64,000 nt of DNA from Xestospongia bergquistia (lineage: Eukaryota > Porifera > Demospongiae > Haplosclerida > Petrosiidae), in contig OZ014411.1 in NCBI GenBank assembly GCA_963965975.1, forward strand, positions 11,982,501-12,046,500, written 5' to 3'. The notes beneath the pieces were generated by a model. It did no database searches and was not told the origin of the DNA. It saw nothing but the letters and a program-made list of their open reading frames with translations. The translations under genes were made by a program, and so were the position numbers. Positions 25,357 through 38,000 of the stretch are shown here, in pieces. Within the stretch, counting starts at the first letter, position 1; each line of letters starts with the position of its first letter.

Positions 25357-25741
25357 AGTGATCAAAAGAATCATTTCTTCTGATAAAATCTTATCAAGTG
25401 TTAAGATAAACAGTTTACATGATAATAGTATGTACACCATGCAGTATACAACCAGTAAAGTTATGTCATCATAAAAGAATAAAATATTTGCTTCAAATCC
25501 ACTCACAAAAATTATTTATGTACCAAACAAGAAGCTTGTAATTCATTAAAGAGTAATGTAGTATTAATACTAGAATATATGATTGTAATAATCTAACTTG
25601 ACAATAGTGTCTATATATTGCCTATGATTATTGCAATTACTGTCTTCTTAGACAAATTTTATGTAGCTATATGTTTTTGATTGTACTATCGTTGAGAAAT
25701 TATCCCAGCAACAGTTTGTGAATTGTCTTTTATTGTAATAG
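25357..25741. other. Spacer and start of duplicated block 2
   Basis: Nothing coding seen. Sequence from about 25555 (ACTAGAATATATGATTG) recurs at about 19118 and 31730 and marks the start of each block. Confidence 0.5.
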
Positions 25742-26317
25742 GATGGAGTGATTGGTCTTCATTATGCAAGTCATTACGGACATGGTCATGTTGTTGAAAT
25801 ATTACTTAACCATAATTATGATAATGACATTGCTACTAAGGTAATTCAGATGATAAGAATGAGTGTGCAATCTAAGTAAAATTATTTTTTATATTTGAAT
25901 TTTTCAAGTCAAAATATTTACTATTAGAAGGAGATATAAATTAAATTTGTAACAAGTAATACAGCAGTTTTTGCAAGTAAAGACTGTTGTATATATAAAA
26001 TAATGCTTCTGAAAGTTTTAAGTAACAATGACTGAGATTTAGGTATGAAATTGATGAATGGTGATGGTGAATTACAATGTTAGTCTAATATTTGTATTAA
26101 TAAGATTATATATAATAAGAGTTGTTGCGAATAGTTTGGTTAATGCAAGAGTAGTTGATATCACTGATAGTGAATATAACACATATGGGTAAGACTACAC
26201 ACATAAGAATTATTCATAAATTTGTGTACTGATGAATTTTTTTAATAACATTTCTCTAATTTCCTCTTTCTTTAGCCACGACAAATCTTACTTGCAATGG
26301 CTAGTCATGTGATATGA
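25742..26317 (+). CDS. Orphan ankyrin exon with a short terminal exon, block 2
   Basis: One 99-bp phase-0 ankyrin exon, 25742-25840 (starts DGVIGLHYASHYGH), with a GTAATT donor, then a possible terminal exon 26276-26317 (PRQILLAMASHVI and TGA). It matches block 1 but lacks the middle A and B exons, so either block 2 lost one array unit or block 1 gained one. Start exon unknown. Confidence 0.55.
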
Positions 26318-29300
26318 CTGAGCACGTGTTGTTTAATTGCGAGTTCATGTATGCTACAAGACAAAATAATGCTTCTCAGTCACTGCTTCTACAAGTGCTA
26401 GCTACCCTTCTATTATTGTAGTGTAAGTACTGTATTACTGTATCTCTAAGTTGTTTATTTATCTAAATTGTTTATCTATCTAAGTTGTTTATTTATTTTT
26501 GTGAACATTGCCTCTAGAATATTCCATCATCTTGTTATATAAAAACTGTGTATGTGTTCTGATTTCACTTCTTGTTATAAAATATACCATTGTTGAACTG
26601 AGACTTGAACTCTAACCTACCCACATTACATTATTATTTAAAAATAACAGACTGTGCTCATCTTAGTATGGTGTCATTGTTTGAGTCTCTTTCTCCTTAT
26701 TTTGTGGTATTTGTTTTTAGTTGATGAACTTACTGAATGTGTTAGTAAAACATTGAAATACCCAGCAAAGAAATGTTAGTTATATTAATACAATCATGCT
26801 GCCTTTTTTCCATATAGTTTGCAATATTTAAAAACATGGCTTGTCTGTAAGGCTGTAATTCTTTGGATTATGATGTTTTTTAAATATCTCTTATAGCATT
26901 GTATTTTCTTGTCCAATAGAAAGCCAAAGATGTCTTTGATTTTGTTCACAACAAGTGCATTGATTAAATTGACATGGTAGAGTTGAAGTATATAGGAAGT
27001 AGTTTTCGTGCACTTTATCATTGTAAACCTTAAGGAGCTTGTTACTTGTAGAAGTGAGTCTAATATCTAATTGTTGTATTTTAAAATTTTAATTCATAAT
27101 TGCTTATTTTAGGTAGACATGTAAAACTTGTGGAGTAAGGAAGAGTCTTTATTGGATAATGATCCCTCACTTTCACAAACAGGACATTATCCTACAAAGT
27201 ATACAAGATGTTAACACTATAAAAGTACATTAAATGGTAATGTTAGTTTCAATAATTGTAGTTGCTGACAAATTATTTGCAAATTTAAACCAAATTTAAA
27301 CCAAAAGTACATGTAGACTTAAATAGATTTAAAAACTTCCTCTAATCATCTTTGTTCAAATTAAAGGGGATCTGTGTGGGGTCCTCTTTCATCAAGTACC
27401 TCACACAGGATGAATTACTGGTATAGAATTATTTGAAAATTATTTAATTTATAAGTATAAAATGTCTGTTAAACCTTTTACCATCAACACTACTTGTACA
27501 GCAAATATGTAACAGTTATAAAAATAAAGGCCATAATCATAAGTACACACAGCATTACTGGTAATAATTTATGCCAATCTTTTCTTTAGCATGAAGGCGA
27601 TACAAAGGACAACATCCCAAAAATGTATGAATGACCTCGCTGTTACTTTAAGTAAGTTCTTCAATTCATTTATTTCAAGTATTATTATGTTTCATTGACT
27701 CTGATACTCAGACATGATTTGTGCTTTCATGGGCAAAGATAATAGACATAGTAATTCAGTACATGATCTAATATAGGTGTGTATTTAAAGGGCTAAGTCT
27801 TTGAAAACACAAAAAGTATGTACTTTGATTCTCATCTAACTTCAGAAGGTAAGGTTAGTTTTAAGAAATATTAATTTTTGTTTGTGTTGAGTGTTTTGTT
27901 AAAAGCCAATGGCTGGTGTAAGAAATTTTACACTTCATATAGATCAACCACACAGCTTTATACAGGCTGGTTAAAATTATCTAATTTTACTGTTAACAGT
28001 TGTCTTAATCATAGTCTGAATTTGTTAAGTTTAATTAGGTATTTAAACTGGGTATGGGTTATTTATTTCTTATGGAAGTGATGTTTTTACTCTTTTTTTT
28101 TATTATGCTAGCAGTGCATTATGCTAGTCAATGCTAATGATAAGAAATATGGTAGCATAACAGGTTCAAAGTTAAACTATTGTATATACTTCTTATTAAA
28201 GAATAAAAAAAGCTAGATAATCACTCAACATTAACAAATCTAGAGATATTCTTTCAAGTTATAAAGATAATCAGATAATATGTATACTTGAGTTCTATTC
28301 ACCAACTCCCGACATACCTTCATTACTGTATATCTCATCATTACAATCTGTTGCCATTTGGTCATAATGGTCCTCAGGTATATTTATTTTCATAGTAATT
28401 TCAATCTGTGTAATATTTTATCATGATTTCTAGTACTATAGAAGTGAATTTACTCATTTATATTAACTTCTTCAAGTAAGTTTAATTAAATATTTTGTTA
28501 TTCTTTTCTCTTTTGGCATCTCTTGCAACATTTCTGCAATCATTTTTGCCTCCACAAGTGAGTTTTTAAAACTTTTTGCTTGATTTTTTTTCTCTGAGTA
28601 TCAGCCACATGAAACGGAAGTCTTTTCACTGTCATTTCATCATCCACAAGTTAACTTAATAACAACTTTACATTTCATTCTTCATCTGTTCATTCTTAAT
28701 AGTATCTCATTGGATCTTAATCACAATGATAAGTTCACTAATATCTTAAGGTCATCATTGACTGAGGGAGTAAAATATCTAGCTAAAGAAGAAAAGAGCA
28801 AAGGATATATACTTACATATATGTATATTTATAAACTTATAATTACAGAAGAACAATTAGAAAAAATATTTTCAGAATTTTCTGATGATTTGACAAGTTT
28901 AATATCACTGTTTACACATTTGATCCTTATCAAGGAAATTTCTGAAGGAATTATGTTTTCTACTATACTTTTAATAATGTTATGTAATCACAATTATAAG
29001 TGTATGTTGGAAATCTAAAAAGTAATTATGTTATTGATGTCTTTATCTAGTAAGTTAAAGGAAAATGCTTCAATTGGTGCTTCTCAGCTCTAAAACTAAT
29101 GGACATTTTTCTCCAAAGAAAGAGCTTTCCAATAGTAACTGTATGAAAGATATAGATGAAAGTTCCTTCAACAATATATTATTGATACAATTTATTTTAA
29201 GTAACTATGCTTTTTATAATAATTTATTCATGATTATTTCTTCTTACTATCCACATTAACCACAAATATCCTGTTGCAACGGATTAACTTAAACAGAGAA

Positions 29301-29561
29301 TATGGAACATATCTTTTGCATATGTAGAAATATCAAAGCAACAATTTTAAAAATCAACGACCTGACAATAAAAATTCATCACTTAAAAAATAATCAGACA
29401 ACAAGTTATGGTGATATCTCGTTTAAGGCTTCCATATTATAAACCGACAACTTTGTTTATAAATGTGGACAATGCGTGATACGCAATTATACATTTTAGA
29501 TTTTTCACGCTCTGTGCGATTTTGTGGCCTAACTCTTCCAAAGCGCGTTCAATTGCGTTTC
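26318..29561. other. Non-coding part of duplicated block 2
   Basis: Near-identical to 20800-23860 apart from small indels and a stretch at about 28963-29290 that is missing from block 1. The same weak exon-like pieces recur (for example the frame at 28710). No gene is supported. Confidence 0.5.
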
Positions 29562-30680
29562 AACAGAAAACTTTTTATTTGATGACTGTATATAGATAGA
29601 ATAAGACTACTTGGTGAATGTAAGCATGCTTGCAGTAGTAACTACTACAAGCATCCCTCCTTTCACCAGTAATCTTTCTTCTATCTATATTGTAAATTAA
29701 AGTACATTATGATAATGTAATGTATAGTCTCCTGAATACAATATGGTATATGACCATACCACAGAAGTACTTAAAGTTTGAATAAATAAGAGAAGATGTG
29801 AAATGTTTTGGAGAATTATCATCATTGTTAATGTGGAGGACTCACATGTGTTGTATTTTTGCTACAATTCTACCTCCAAAGGAGCTCATACAGGGACATT
29901 AATCATTTACATTTTAAGCAAGTTTACTGTATCAGAGAAACAAGATTACACTAAACTAAGAAGGCAGTTCTTTCCATGTTCTAATTCTCCTGTTTCAACT
30001 TTGCTCACTATTACAAGAAGACAACTAACATCTATTAGAGATAGATACACTAACGTGATTACTGGATGGATAAATGAATGGAGTTGTTATTATAGGTATC
30101 TCTAAAGACGCTCTATCTGCCTATTTAACTTGGTGTCGTCCAAATATGTTATCTTAATGTCCAATTGTTTTTATCTACAGTAACGCCCATCAAAAAATTA
30201 ATTATTCATAATTTTTTGTATTGTATGCATCTGATGAAACATAGCGTTTAGTCTTCTTCTTTTGCTGTACTTTTATTGGACGATCATAACATTTGCTGTC
30301 TTTGTGTTTGCTTATATAAGCTGATATCATAAACCATGGTAAGTACATTAAACAATAAACATATAGTCCTATTGCTAAATATTACTCAGTTATATAAGTA
30401 ACAGGAAATAACATTCATCCTGCTTTGTTAGATAGTTTATGGATCACTCCATGAAGATTAGAATATTTCCTAATATTTAATTATATTACTACAAGCTAAT
30501 GTTTACTATTCATAATTATTAATAACTGTCTGCAACTTAAGTATTGTTCTATATAATTACAAGTTTTTCTTCCAGGCCCCCAATAACTAGTGAACATGAG
30601 ATGAACTATCTCTTTAACCATTGTTATATAAACCATTAGAGCGACTCATGTACTTATGCTTTAGTCTCTCTAAGATATTT
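29562..30680. other. Block-2-specific segment of about 1.1 kb
   Basis: Present in block 2 and absent from the matching place in block 1. It contains a foldback element (29591-29689) and one open frame of 100 codons (29803-30105) that resembles nothing I know. Either an insertion in block 2 or a deletion in block 1; no target duplication found. Confidence 0.45.
29591..29689. mobile_element. Small foldback MITE
   Basis: The arms begin TATAGATAGAA and end TTCTATCTATA and pair imperfectly over about 48 bp, meeting around the centre (CAGTAGTAACTACTAC). The outer TA dinucleotides may be the target duplication. No coding capacity. Confidence 0.6.
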
Positions 30681-31256
30681 TCTGTATGTATGTGTAACCT
30701 TGTTGTTAAAAGGAAAGTTTGACATGCTCAATAAGCTTGATATGGCAAAACTAGGTTTTTATTTTATATACATACTTTATATTGAACTTGAAATTAAAAA
30801 AAATTCAATCATTTTGTGAATGTTGCCACTAGAAACCACAAGAATGAGAGGAATCCAATAGTATCAAAATTAATTAGGGTCATTCTGTGCAGCCAATATT
30901 TTAATGTAAGTAAAATAAACATTGCAAGATTACAATATGTAATGTGCACAGATTGTCCTAAGTAAATGAAGACTAAACATTTATACTATGGTTTACGAGA
31001 AATAAAAAAATTATTAATATACCTAATCAATGAAATTTAGGATTTATCAATTATAATGCTCACTAAATTTTGCATGGGATATGCAATGTGCTACACAGTC
31101 CAAAGATTATTCTAGGCCATACTGTATCTATATACACTGTATTACATTGTCCATAATGTCATATATTTCCATTTATGTAACTGTTTATAATAACAACTGA
31201 TAATATTTTGTATCTACTCAATACGAAATAATTGTTTGGTACCTGCTCACCTATAC

Positions 31257-31506
31257 TATTTCATCTATTCCCAAAAGAACAATTCCATTCACCTACTCCC
31301 ATTTTCGTCTATTCCCAAAAAAATCAGTTCTGTTCACCTACTCCCATTTCGTCTATTCCCAAAAGAACAGTTCTGTTCACCTACTCCCATTTCGTCTATT
31401 CCCAAAAGAACAGTTCTGTTCACCTACTCCCATTTTCGTCTATTCCCAAAAGAACAGTTCTGTTCACTTACTCCTATTTTCGTCTATTCCCAAAAGAACA
31501 GTTCTG
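31257..31506. repeat. 43-44 bp minisatellite, copy 2
   Basis: Second copy of the minisatellite at 25101-25356, again about six units, with unit-level differences (more units of the AAGAACAG type). Duplicated with the block. Confidence 0.9.
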
Positions 31507-31909
31507 CCTACTAAATGATCAAAAGAATCATTTCTTCTGATAAAATCTTATCAAGTGTTAAGATAAACAGTTTACATGATAATAGTATGTACACAATGTA
31601 GTATAGGACCAGTAAAGTTATGTCATCATAAAAGAATAAAATATTCACTTCAAATCCACTCACAAAAATTATTTATGTTCCAAACAAGAATTCATGTTAC
31701 TGCTTGTAATTCATTAAAGAGTAATGTAGTATTAATACTAGAATATATGATTTTAATAATCTAACTTGACAATAGTGTCTATATAGTGCCTATGATTATT
31801 GCAATTACTGTCTTCTTAGACAAATTTTATGTAGCTATAAGTTTTTGTTTTTACTATAGTTGAAAAATTATCCCAGCAACAGTTTGTGAATTGTCTTTTA
31901 TTGTAATAG

Positions 31910-32008
31910 GATGGAGTGATGGGTCTTCATTATGCAAGTCATTACGGACATGGTCATGTTGTTGAAATATTACTTAACCATAATTCTGATATTGGCATTG
32001 CTACTAAG
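31910..32008 (+). CDS. Leading B-type ankyrin exon of the array
   Basis: A 99-bp phase-0 exon after TAATAG and before GTAATT. It starts DGVMGLHYASHYGH and ends IGIATK. It is closer to the orphan exons at 19296 and 25742 than to the array B exons, so it marks the start of a third block whose downstream part became the array. The next intron carries the LTR element. Confidence 0.75.
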
Positions 32009-35000
32009 GTAATTCAGATGATAAGAATGAGTGTGCAATCCAAGTAAAATTATTTTTTATATTTGAATTTTTTAAGTCAAAATATTTACTATTAGAAGGA
32101 GATATAAATTAAATTTGTAACAAGTAATACAGCAGTTTTTGCAAGTAAAGACTGTTGTATATAAAAAATAATGCTTCTGAAAGTTTTAAGTAACAATGAC
32201 TGAGATTTAGGTATGAAATTGATGAATGGTGATGGTGAATTATAATGTTAGTCTAATATTTGTATTAATAAGATTATAGTAAGAGTTGTTGCGAATAGTT
32301 TGGTTAATGTAAGAGTTGTTGATATCACTGATACTTTTTTAAGTAGAGTTTGTGAAGGATTAGATAGAAGAGGTATGGTGCTACACAAGCACAGCTAGCC
32401 ACCAAGTTGACAGGGTAATTTTAATATCACAAAAAGACTAATCTATTACAAAAAGAACAGTGCTTAAATAGTGTACAAAACAAAGAATAGTGTAAATGAA
32501 AAAGTATCACTAGAGAAACTAGCGCTAAGAAATATACATCAACACACTTAACATAAATTACAAGAACAATAGAGGTGCAAGTAACAGTTATTAACACTAA
32601 TCCAATAAATGATAACTAAAATAATATATTAAACACTTATCACACACAATAACAACTAACATATCAATGAGTCCATCACACTCCTCCTTCCTTCTCCAGC
32701 GACAAACTAGTTTGTCGCGATTCTGGACAAGGCATCTGCGTTTCCATTTTTAGATCCAGAACGATAGTTTACAACAAAGTGATATGGTTGGAGTGACAAA
32801 CTCCACCTAGTCAATCGCGCATTGTTTTCTTTTAAACGATCCAGCCATTCCAAGGCACGATGATCGGTCTGAATAATAAATTTACGACCCAGCAAATAGA
32901 CTCGAAAAGCATGAGTAGCTAACTTGATAGCTAAGCACTCCTTTTCTACAGTTGAATATCTTTGTTCCCTCGGCAATAGCTTCTTACTAAAATATGCAAC
33001 TGGATGGTCGTCCTCATTTTCGTCTGTTTGACTTAAAACTGCGCCGATTCCACGATCAGAAGCATCAGTTTGTAAAATAAATAGTCGGGAAAAATCAGGA
33101 GCTTTTAATACTGGGGCAGAACATAATAATCTCTTCAGTTCCACAAAGGCTTTCTCACACTGAGGGGTCCATACTACCTTATTGGGAGCAGACTTCCTCG
33201 TGAGATCAGAGAGTACCGATGAGACAGTAGCATATCCCGGGATAAATTTCCGATAGTATCCCGTAAGGCCTAAGAAGGCTCTTACATCTGTCTTCGAGCC
33301 TGGTGTTGGAAATTGTTGCACTGCCTCCACCTTAGTAGTTTCAGGGCGAACCAAACCATTACCCACAACATGTCCCAAGTAAGTGCATTGATGCATCGCA
33401 AATTGGCACTTACTCGGCTTGGCTGTGAGTCCAGCTCTACGTAAACGTTTAAAAATTTCGATTAGGTGGATGAGATGGTCTTCCCATGATCCACTAAAAA
33501 CAACTAAGTCGTCCAGATAAGCTGCTGCGAATGCACCACAGCCATCAACAAGGTAATCCATCATCCTTTGAAACGTTGCTGGGGCACCCTGTAACCCAAA
33601 TGGCATCACATTAAACTGATACAGGCCAAATGGTGTGTTAAATGCAGTCTTGGGACAATCTCTTTCAGAAACTGGAACCTGCCAGTATCCACGAGTCAGA
33701 TCAAATGTACTGATATATCTACTCTGCCCTAATCCATCAATTAGCTCGTCAATCCTCGGCATCGGATACGCGTCGGACTGTGACACAGAGTTTAACTTTC
33801 GATAGTCAACACAGAGTCGTAGCGAGCCATCCTTTTTGTTAACAATAACAATTGGGGACGCCCACTCACTTGATGAATGTTCAATAATTCCACCTTCTAG
33901 CATCTGCTGCAGTTCTGCCCTTACCGTATCTCGGTAGGCATGTGGTAGTCTATATGGTGGGAGACGAACAGGTAGAGCGGATCCTGTTTCAATGTGATGT
34001 ACAGTCAAATTCGTCCTTCCCGGTGTATTTTGTAACACATCTGTAAATTGCTTGATCACTCCATAGAGCTTCTCCTTCTGATGAATGTCCAGTTGTGTCC
34101 CAACTAACGGTTGTCCTTCTGGATCCTCGTTCCAGACAGGTATCTCTTCCTCTCGGATATCATCATCTATTCCTTCCAGAAAATAGTTAGTTTCGGACAC
34201 TTTAGGAACATGAAATTTCCGCAACATGTTCACATGGAAGATTCTCTTTCTCTTCCTCCTGTCATGCATATCAATGACATAGTCTACTTTACCGATTCTC
34301 TTGACTACCTCATATGGCCCTTGCCATTGAGCCAGTAGCTTACTCGTAGCCGTGGGTAGCAACACCAGTATCTGGTCTCCTGGCTGGAATTCCCGAACAC
34401 GAGCATTCCTGTCATACCAGTTCTTCTGACGTTCCTGAGCTTGTGCGAGATTCTGTTGAACCAGCTCTGTCATCTTCGTCAGCTTTTCTCGTGTTAGTAA
34501 GACATAAGACACGATGTTGTCGTCTTCCGATTTGCTGGCTTCCCATGATTCTCTCAGTATATCCAGCGGTCCTCGTAATTACGTCCATACAACAGTTCGA
34601 ATGGTGAGAACCCAGTTGACGCTTGTGGGACTTCTCGATAGGCAAATAAAATGTAAGGGACCAATTTGTCCCAATCTCTCCCTTCCTTTGTAGCCACTTT
34701 ACGTAGCATTGCCTTCAGGGTTTGGTTAAAACGCTCCACTAGGCCATCAGTTTGTGGATGGTATGGAGTGGTGCGTATTGGGTGGATATGGAGTAGTTGG
34801 TACAATTCGGCCAGCAATTGTGAAGTAAAGTTACTACCTTGATCCGTCAGGATCTCCTGAGGCATTCCAACTCTGGCAAATACTTGGACTAATTCTTCCG
34901 CAATGTGTTCCGCGTCAATACGCTTCAGTGGTATAGCCTCCGGGTAGCGAGTAGCGTAATCGCAGATGACTAATATAAATCGATTACCGCTTCTGCTCTT

Positions 35001-38000
35001 GGGTAGTGGTCCAATAATATCCATTGCAATTCTCTTAAAAGGTTCTCCCACAATTGGAAGAGGTATCAGTGGCGCCCGTTGTACTCCCTTGTTATTTGAC
35101 TTCTGACATTGCAGACAACACTTGCAATATTCTTCCACATCCTTGTAGAGAGTAGGCCAATAGAATCTTTGTAGGATTCTACGTCTCGTTTTCTCCTTAC
35201 CCATATGACCAGCAAGAGGAATCTCATGGGCTAACTCCATTACTTTCCTCCTACATGCCTTTGGAAGAACCAACTGCTCGACATCCATCTCTCCATCGTC
35301 TCTGCCTGGTGGCGTCCACCTTCTATACAGGAGTCCGTCACGATGATAGTATTTAGACGTCGGAGACCGGGTGATCTATCGGCATTCTTACGAATACTTA
35401 GTAACGACTCGTCTTGCTCTTGCAACTCCTTTAATGTTGCTGCAGACAATTCCAGTACATGTTTATCTAATTTCTCTTCATCTCGTTCCCAATATTTTTG
35501 ATGGAGCTTTCTTTTATCTCCTCTCGTCAGCTTAACTTTCTCCTTTCCTGGAACGAAAATATCATTATCAAAACTGTTACCTAGCTTTATTATCTCTTCT
35601 TCTGAGTCTTCTCCAGTTGACTCTACTGAGCTTGGCAGTACTCCAGACTCTGCTTCCTTCTCGGCTATAACAGACTCTTCCTCTCTCTGTTGGCGAGCTC
35701 GAGCGCGAGTCATTACTACCATAGCATCCACTTGTGCTTTCCCCAGTGCTGTCTCTCCGAGCAAATGGGTCAACTCTGGAACATCAGTCCCTAAGAGAAC
35801 ATCGACTGGTAACGTCTCCGATACAGCCGCCTCAATGCTGATTGGATGTCCGTCTACTTCGAGTTCAATCTCCGCGAGGGGATATAGAACCGTGTCTCCA
35901 TGAGCACACCTAATAGTTACTGCATCTCCCTCCACAATCTTGTCCTGTGGTACAAGGTCCTTGTGCACCATGGTTTGTGAACAACCAGTGTCCAGCACAA
36001 CCTTTTCGACCCTTCTTCCCTCTACTAGACCAGATTTGTAGACGTCTCTTTTGACAAGTCTTCTCCCAGCTGGCCTTACGTGGCTCGAACCACAGAATAA
36101 TGCCGCCGATGGGCATTTTAATGCAACGTGGCCCCTCTGTCCACAATTATAACATCTGATAAGATTTTTACCTGTCTTATCCTCATTCTTTTGTGGGGTC
36201 TCAGATACTGCGGCCAACGCTCCTCTTCTATTTGATGAGCCCTCATGATCCTCTCAAACGTCATCAAATACGCTTCGATGTCATCCTTCTCCTTTAGGGG
36301 GACCAATTTTACTTCTAGACCTCCTGATGTCCTCGACGATGTCGTTTGAGTCCCTCTAACAATCTGCACTAACGATTCCATTTGCTCCTTCATCATATCC
36401 ATCTGCGCTTGGACTTCCTTTTCTCTCTGAGCACGCTCGGCAGCAATTTCTTCCTCACGTTTACGCCGATCGTCCATCAACGTCTGTAAAATCTTCTCAA
36501 AACTTTCAGCCGACATTTCTTTATGTTGCTTATAGCTACGTCCCGAGCGAGTTGTCATATAACTTGTAAATAAGCGTGGAAAGTCGAGTGTTTGTTCAAC
36601 GATCGAAATCCCGCAGCTGCCACCAAATGTGAAGGATTAGATAGAAGAGGTATGGTGCTACACAAGCACAGCTAGCCACCAAGTTGACAGGGTAATTTTA
36701 ATATCACAAAAAGACTAATCTATTACAAAAAGAACAGTGCTTAAATAGTGTACAAAACAAAGAATAGTGTAAATGAAAAAGTATCACTAGAGAAACTAGC
36801 GCTAAGAAATATACATCAACACACTTAACATAAATTACAAGAACAATAGAGGTGCAAGTAACAGTTATTAACACTAATCCAATAAATGATAACTAAAATA
36901 ATATATTAAACACTTATCACACACAATAACAACTAACATATCAATGAGTCCATCACAGAGTTAATGTTTTGTAAGTTTTTAATGTCCTAGTGTAGTCATG
37001 TAATACATTTACAATAGTGTTAGCAGAGATAATTTAAAATCATCATAATATATTTGATTAGTTGATGTTAATGGTGTTATTGTAATATATTTAGGCGGGA
37101 TTGACTCCAGTTATGTTAGCTGCAAGAAATGGCCACAAAGATGTGATTTCAATTTTAATACAGAGAGGAGCTAATCTAAAATTTGTTGATCCAGTAAGTG
37201 TTTATATGCATATGTTATATTATAAATCCAGAGCTTCATCATTATCAGCCTAATCTGGTTATTTAAAAAAATCTTCTATTTACTCCATTAAAACTTATGT
37301 TATATATTCATGTTATTGTTAAGGTAATAATAGTTATCCAGTATTGATTAATCAATGTTTATTTTATATCGGGTTTGTGGATGTTTTTTACTATTAATTT
37401 TATTTATTGGTTTAATTTGACAGTTGAAGATTTGTGTTTTATTGTAATAGGATGGCTGGCTAGCTCTTCATTATGCAAGTTATAATGGACATACTGATGT
37501 TGTTGAAATATTGCTTAATGATACTACTAATATTGACATTGTTACTAAGGTAATTCAGATGATAAGAATGAGTGTGCAATCAAAGTAAATTTTTTTTTTA
37601 TATTTGAATTTTTTAAGTCAAAATATTTACTATTAGAAGGAGTTATAAAATACATTTGTAACAAATAATACAGCAGTTTTTGCAAGTAAAGACTGTTGTA
37701 TAATGCTTCTGAAAGTTTTAAGTAACAATGACTAAGATTTAGGTATGAAATTGATGAATTGTGATGGTGAATTACAATGTTAGTCTAATATTTGTATTAA
37801 TAAGATTATAGTAAGAGTTGTTGCGAATAGTTTGGTTAATGTAAGAGTAGTTGATATCACTGATTCTTTTTTAAGTAGAGTTAATGTTTTGTAAGTTTTT
37901 AATGTCCTAGTGTAGTCATGTAATACATTTACAATAGTGTTAGCAGAGATAATTTAAAATCATCATAATATATTTGATTAGTTGATGTTAATGGTGTTAT

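Larger units (their letters stand above)
32346..36962 (-). mobile_element. Ty3/gypsy-type LTR retrotransposon with integrase before RT
   Basis: The element proper is 32351-36957 (4607 bp), flanked by the 5-bp target duplication GAGTT (32346-32350 and 36958-36962). Coding is on the minus strand: gag fragment, CCHC knuckle and aspartic protease, integrase, then RT and RNase H. The RT belongs to the Ty3/gypsy type, but the order gag-PR-INT-RT-RH is that of Gmr1-like elements. LTRs begin TGTG and end CACA, and the two copies read as identical, so the insertion is young. The interior has frame breaks and lacks most of the capsid region, so this copy cannot be autonomous as sequenced. Confidence 0.93.

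Noticed and set aside
25076-25361. Two overlapping small proteins over the minisatellite, and their copies at 31232-31540
   Set aside because: Repetitive translation of a tandem repeat in two frames; no independent coding evidence.
29803-30105. A 100-codon frame in the block-2-specific segment
   Set aside because: No recognisable domain, no second copy and AT-rich composition. Mentioned only within the segment entry.
34554-34645. Programmed frameshift between integrase and RT
   Set aside because: I see no slippery sequence or following structure at the join; a simple one-base loss explains it, and integrase and RT parts already share a frame further on.
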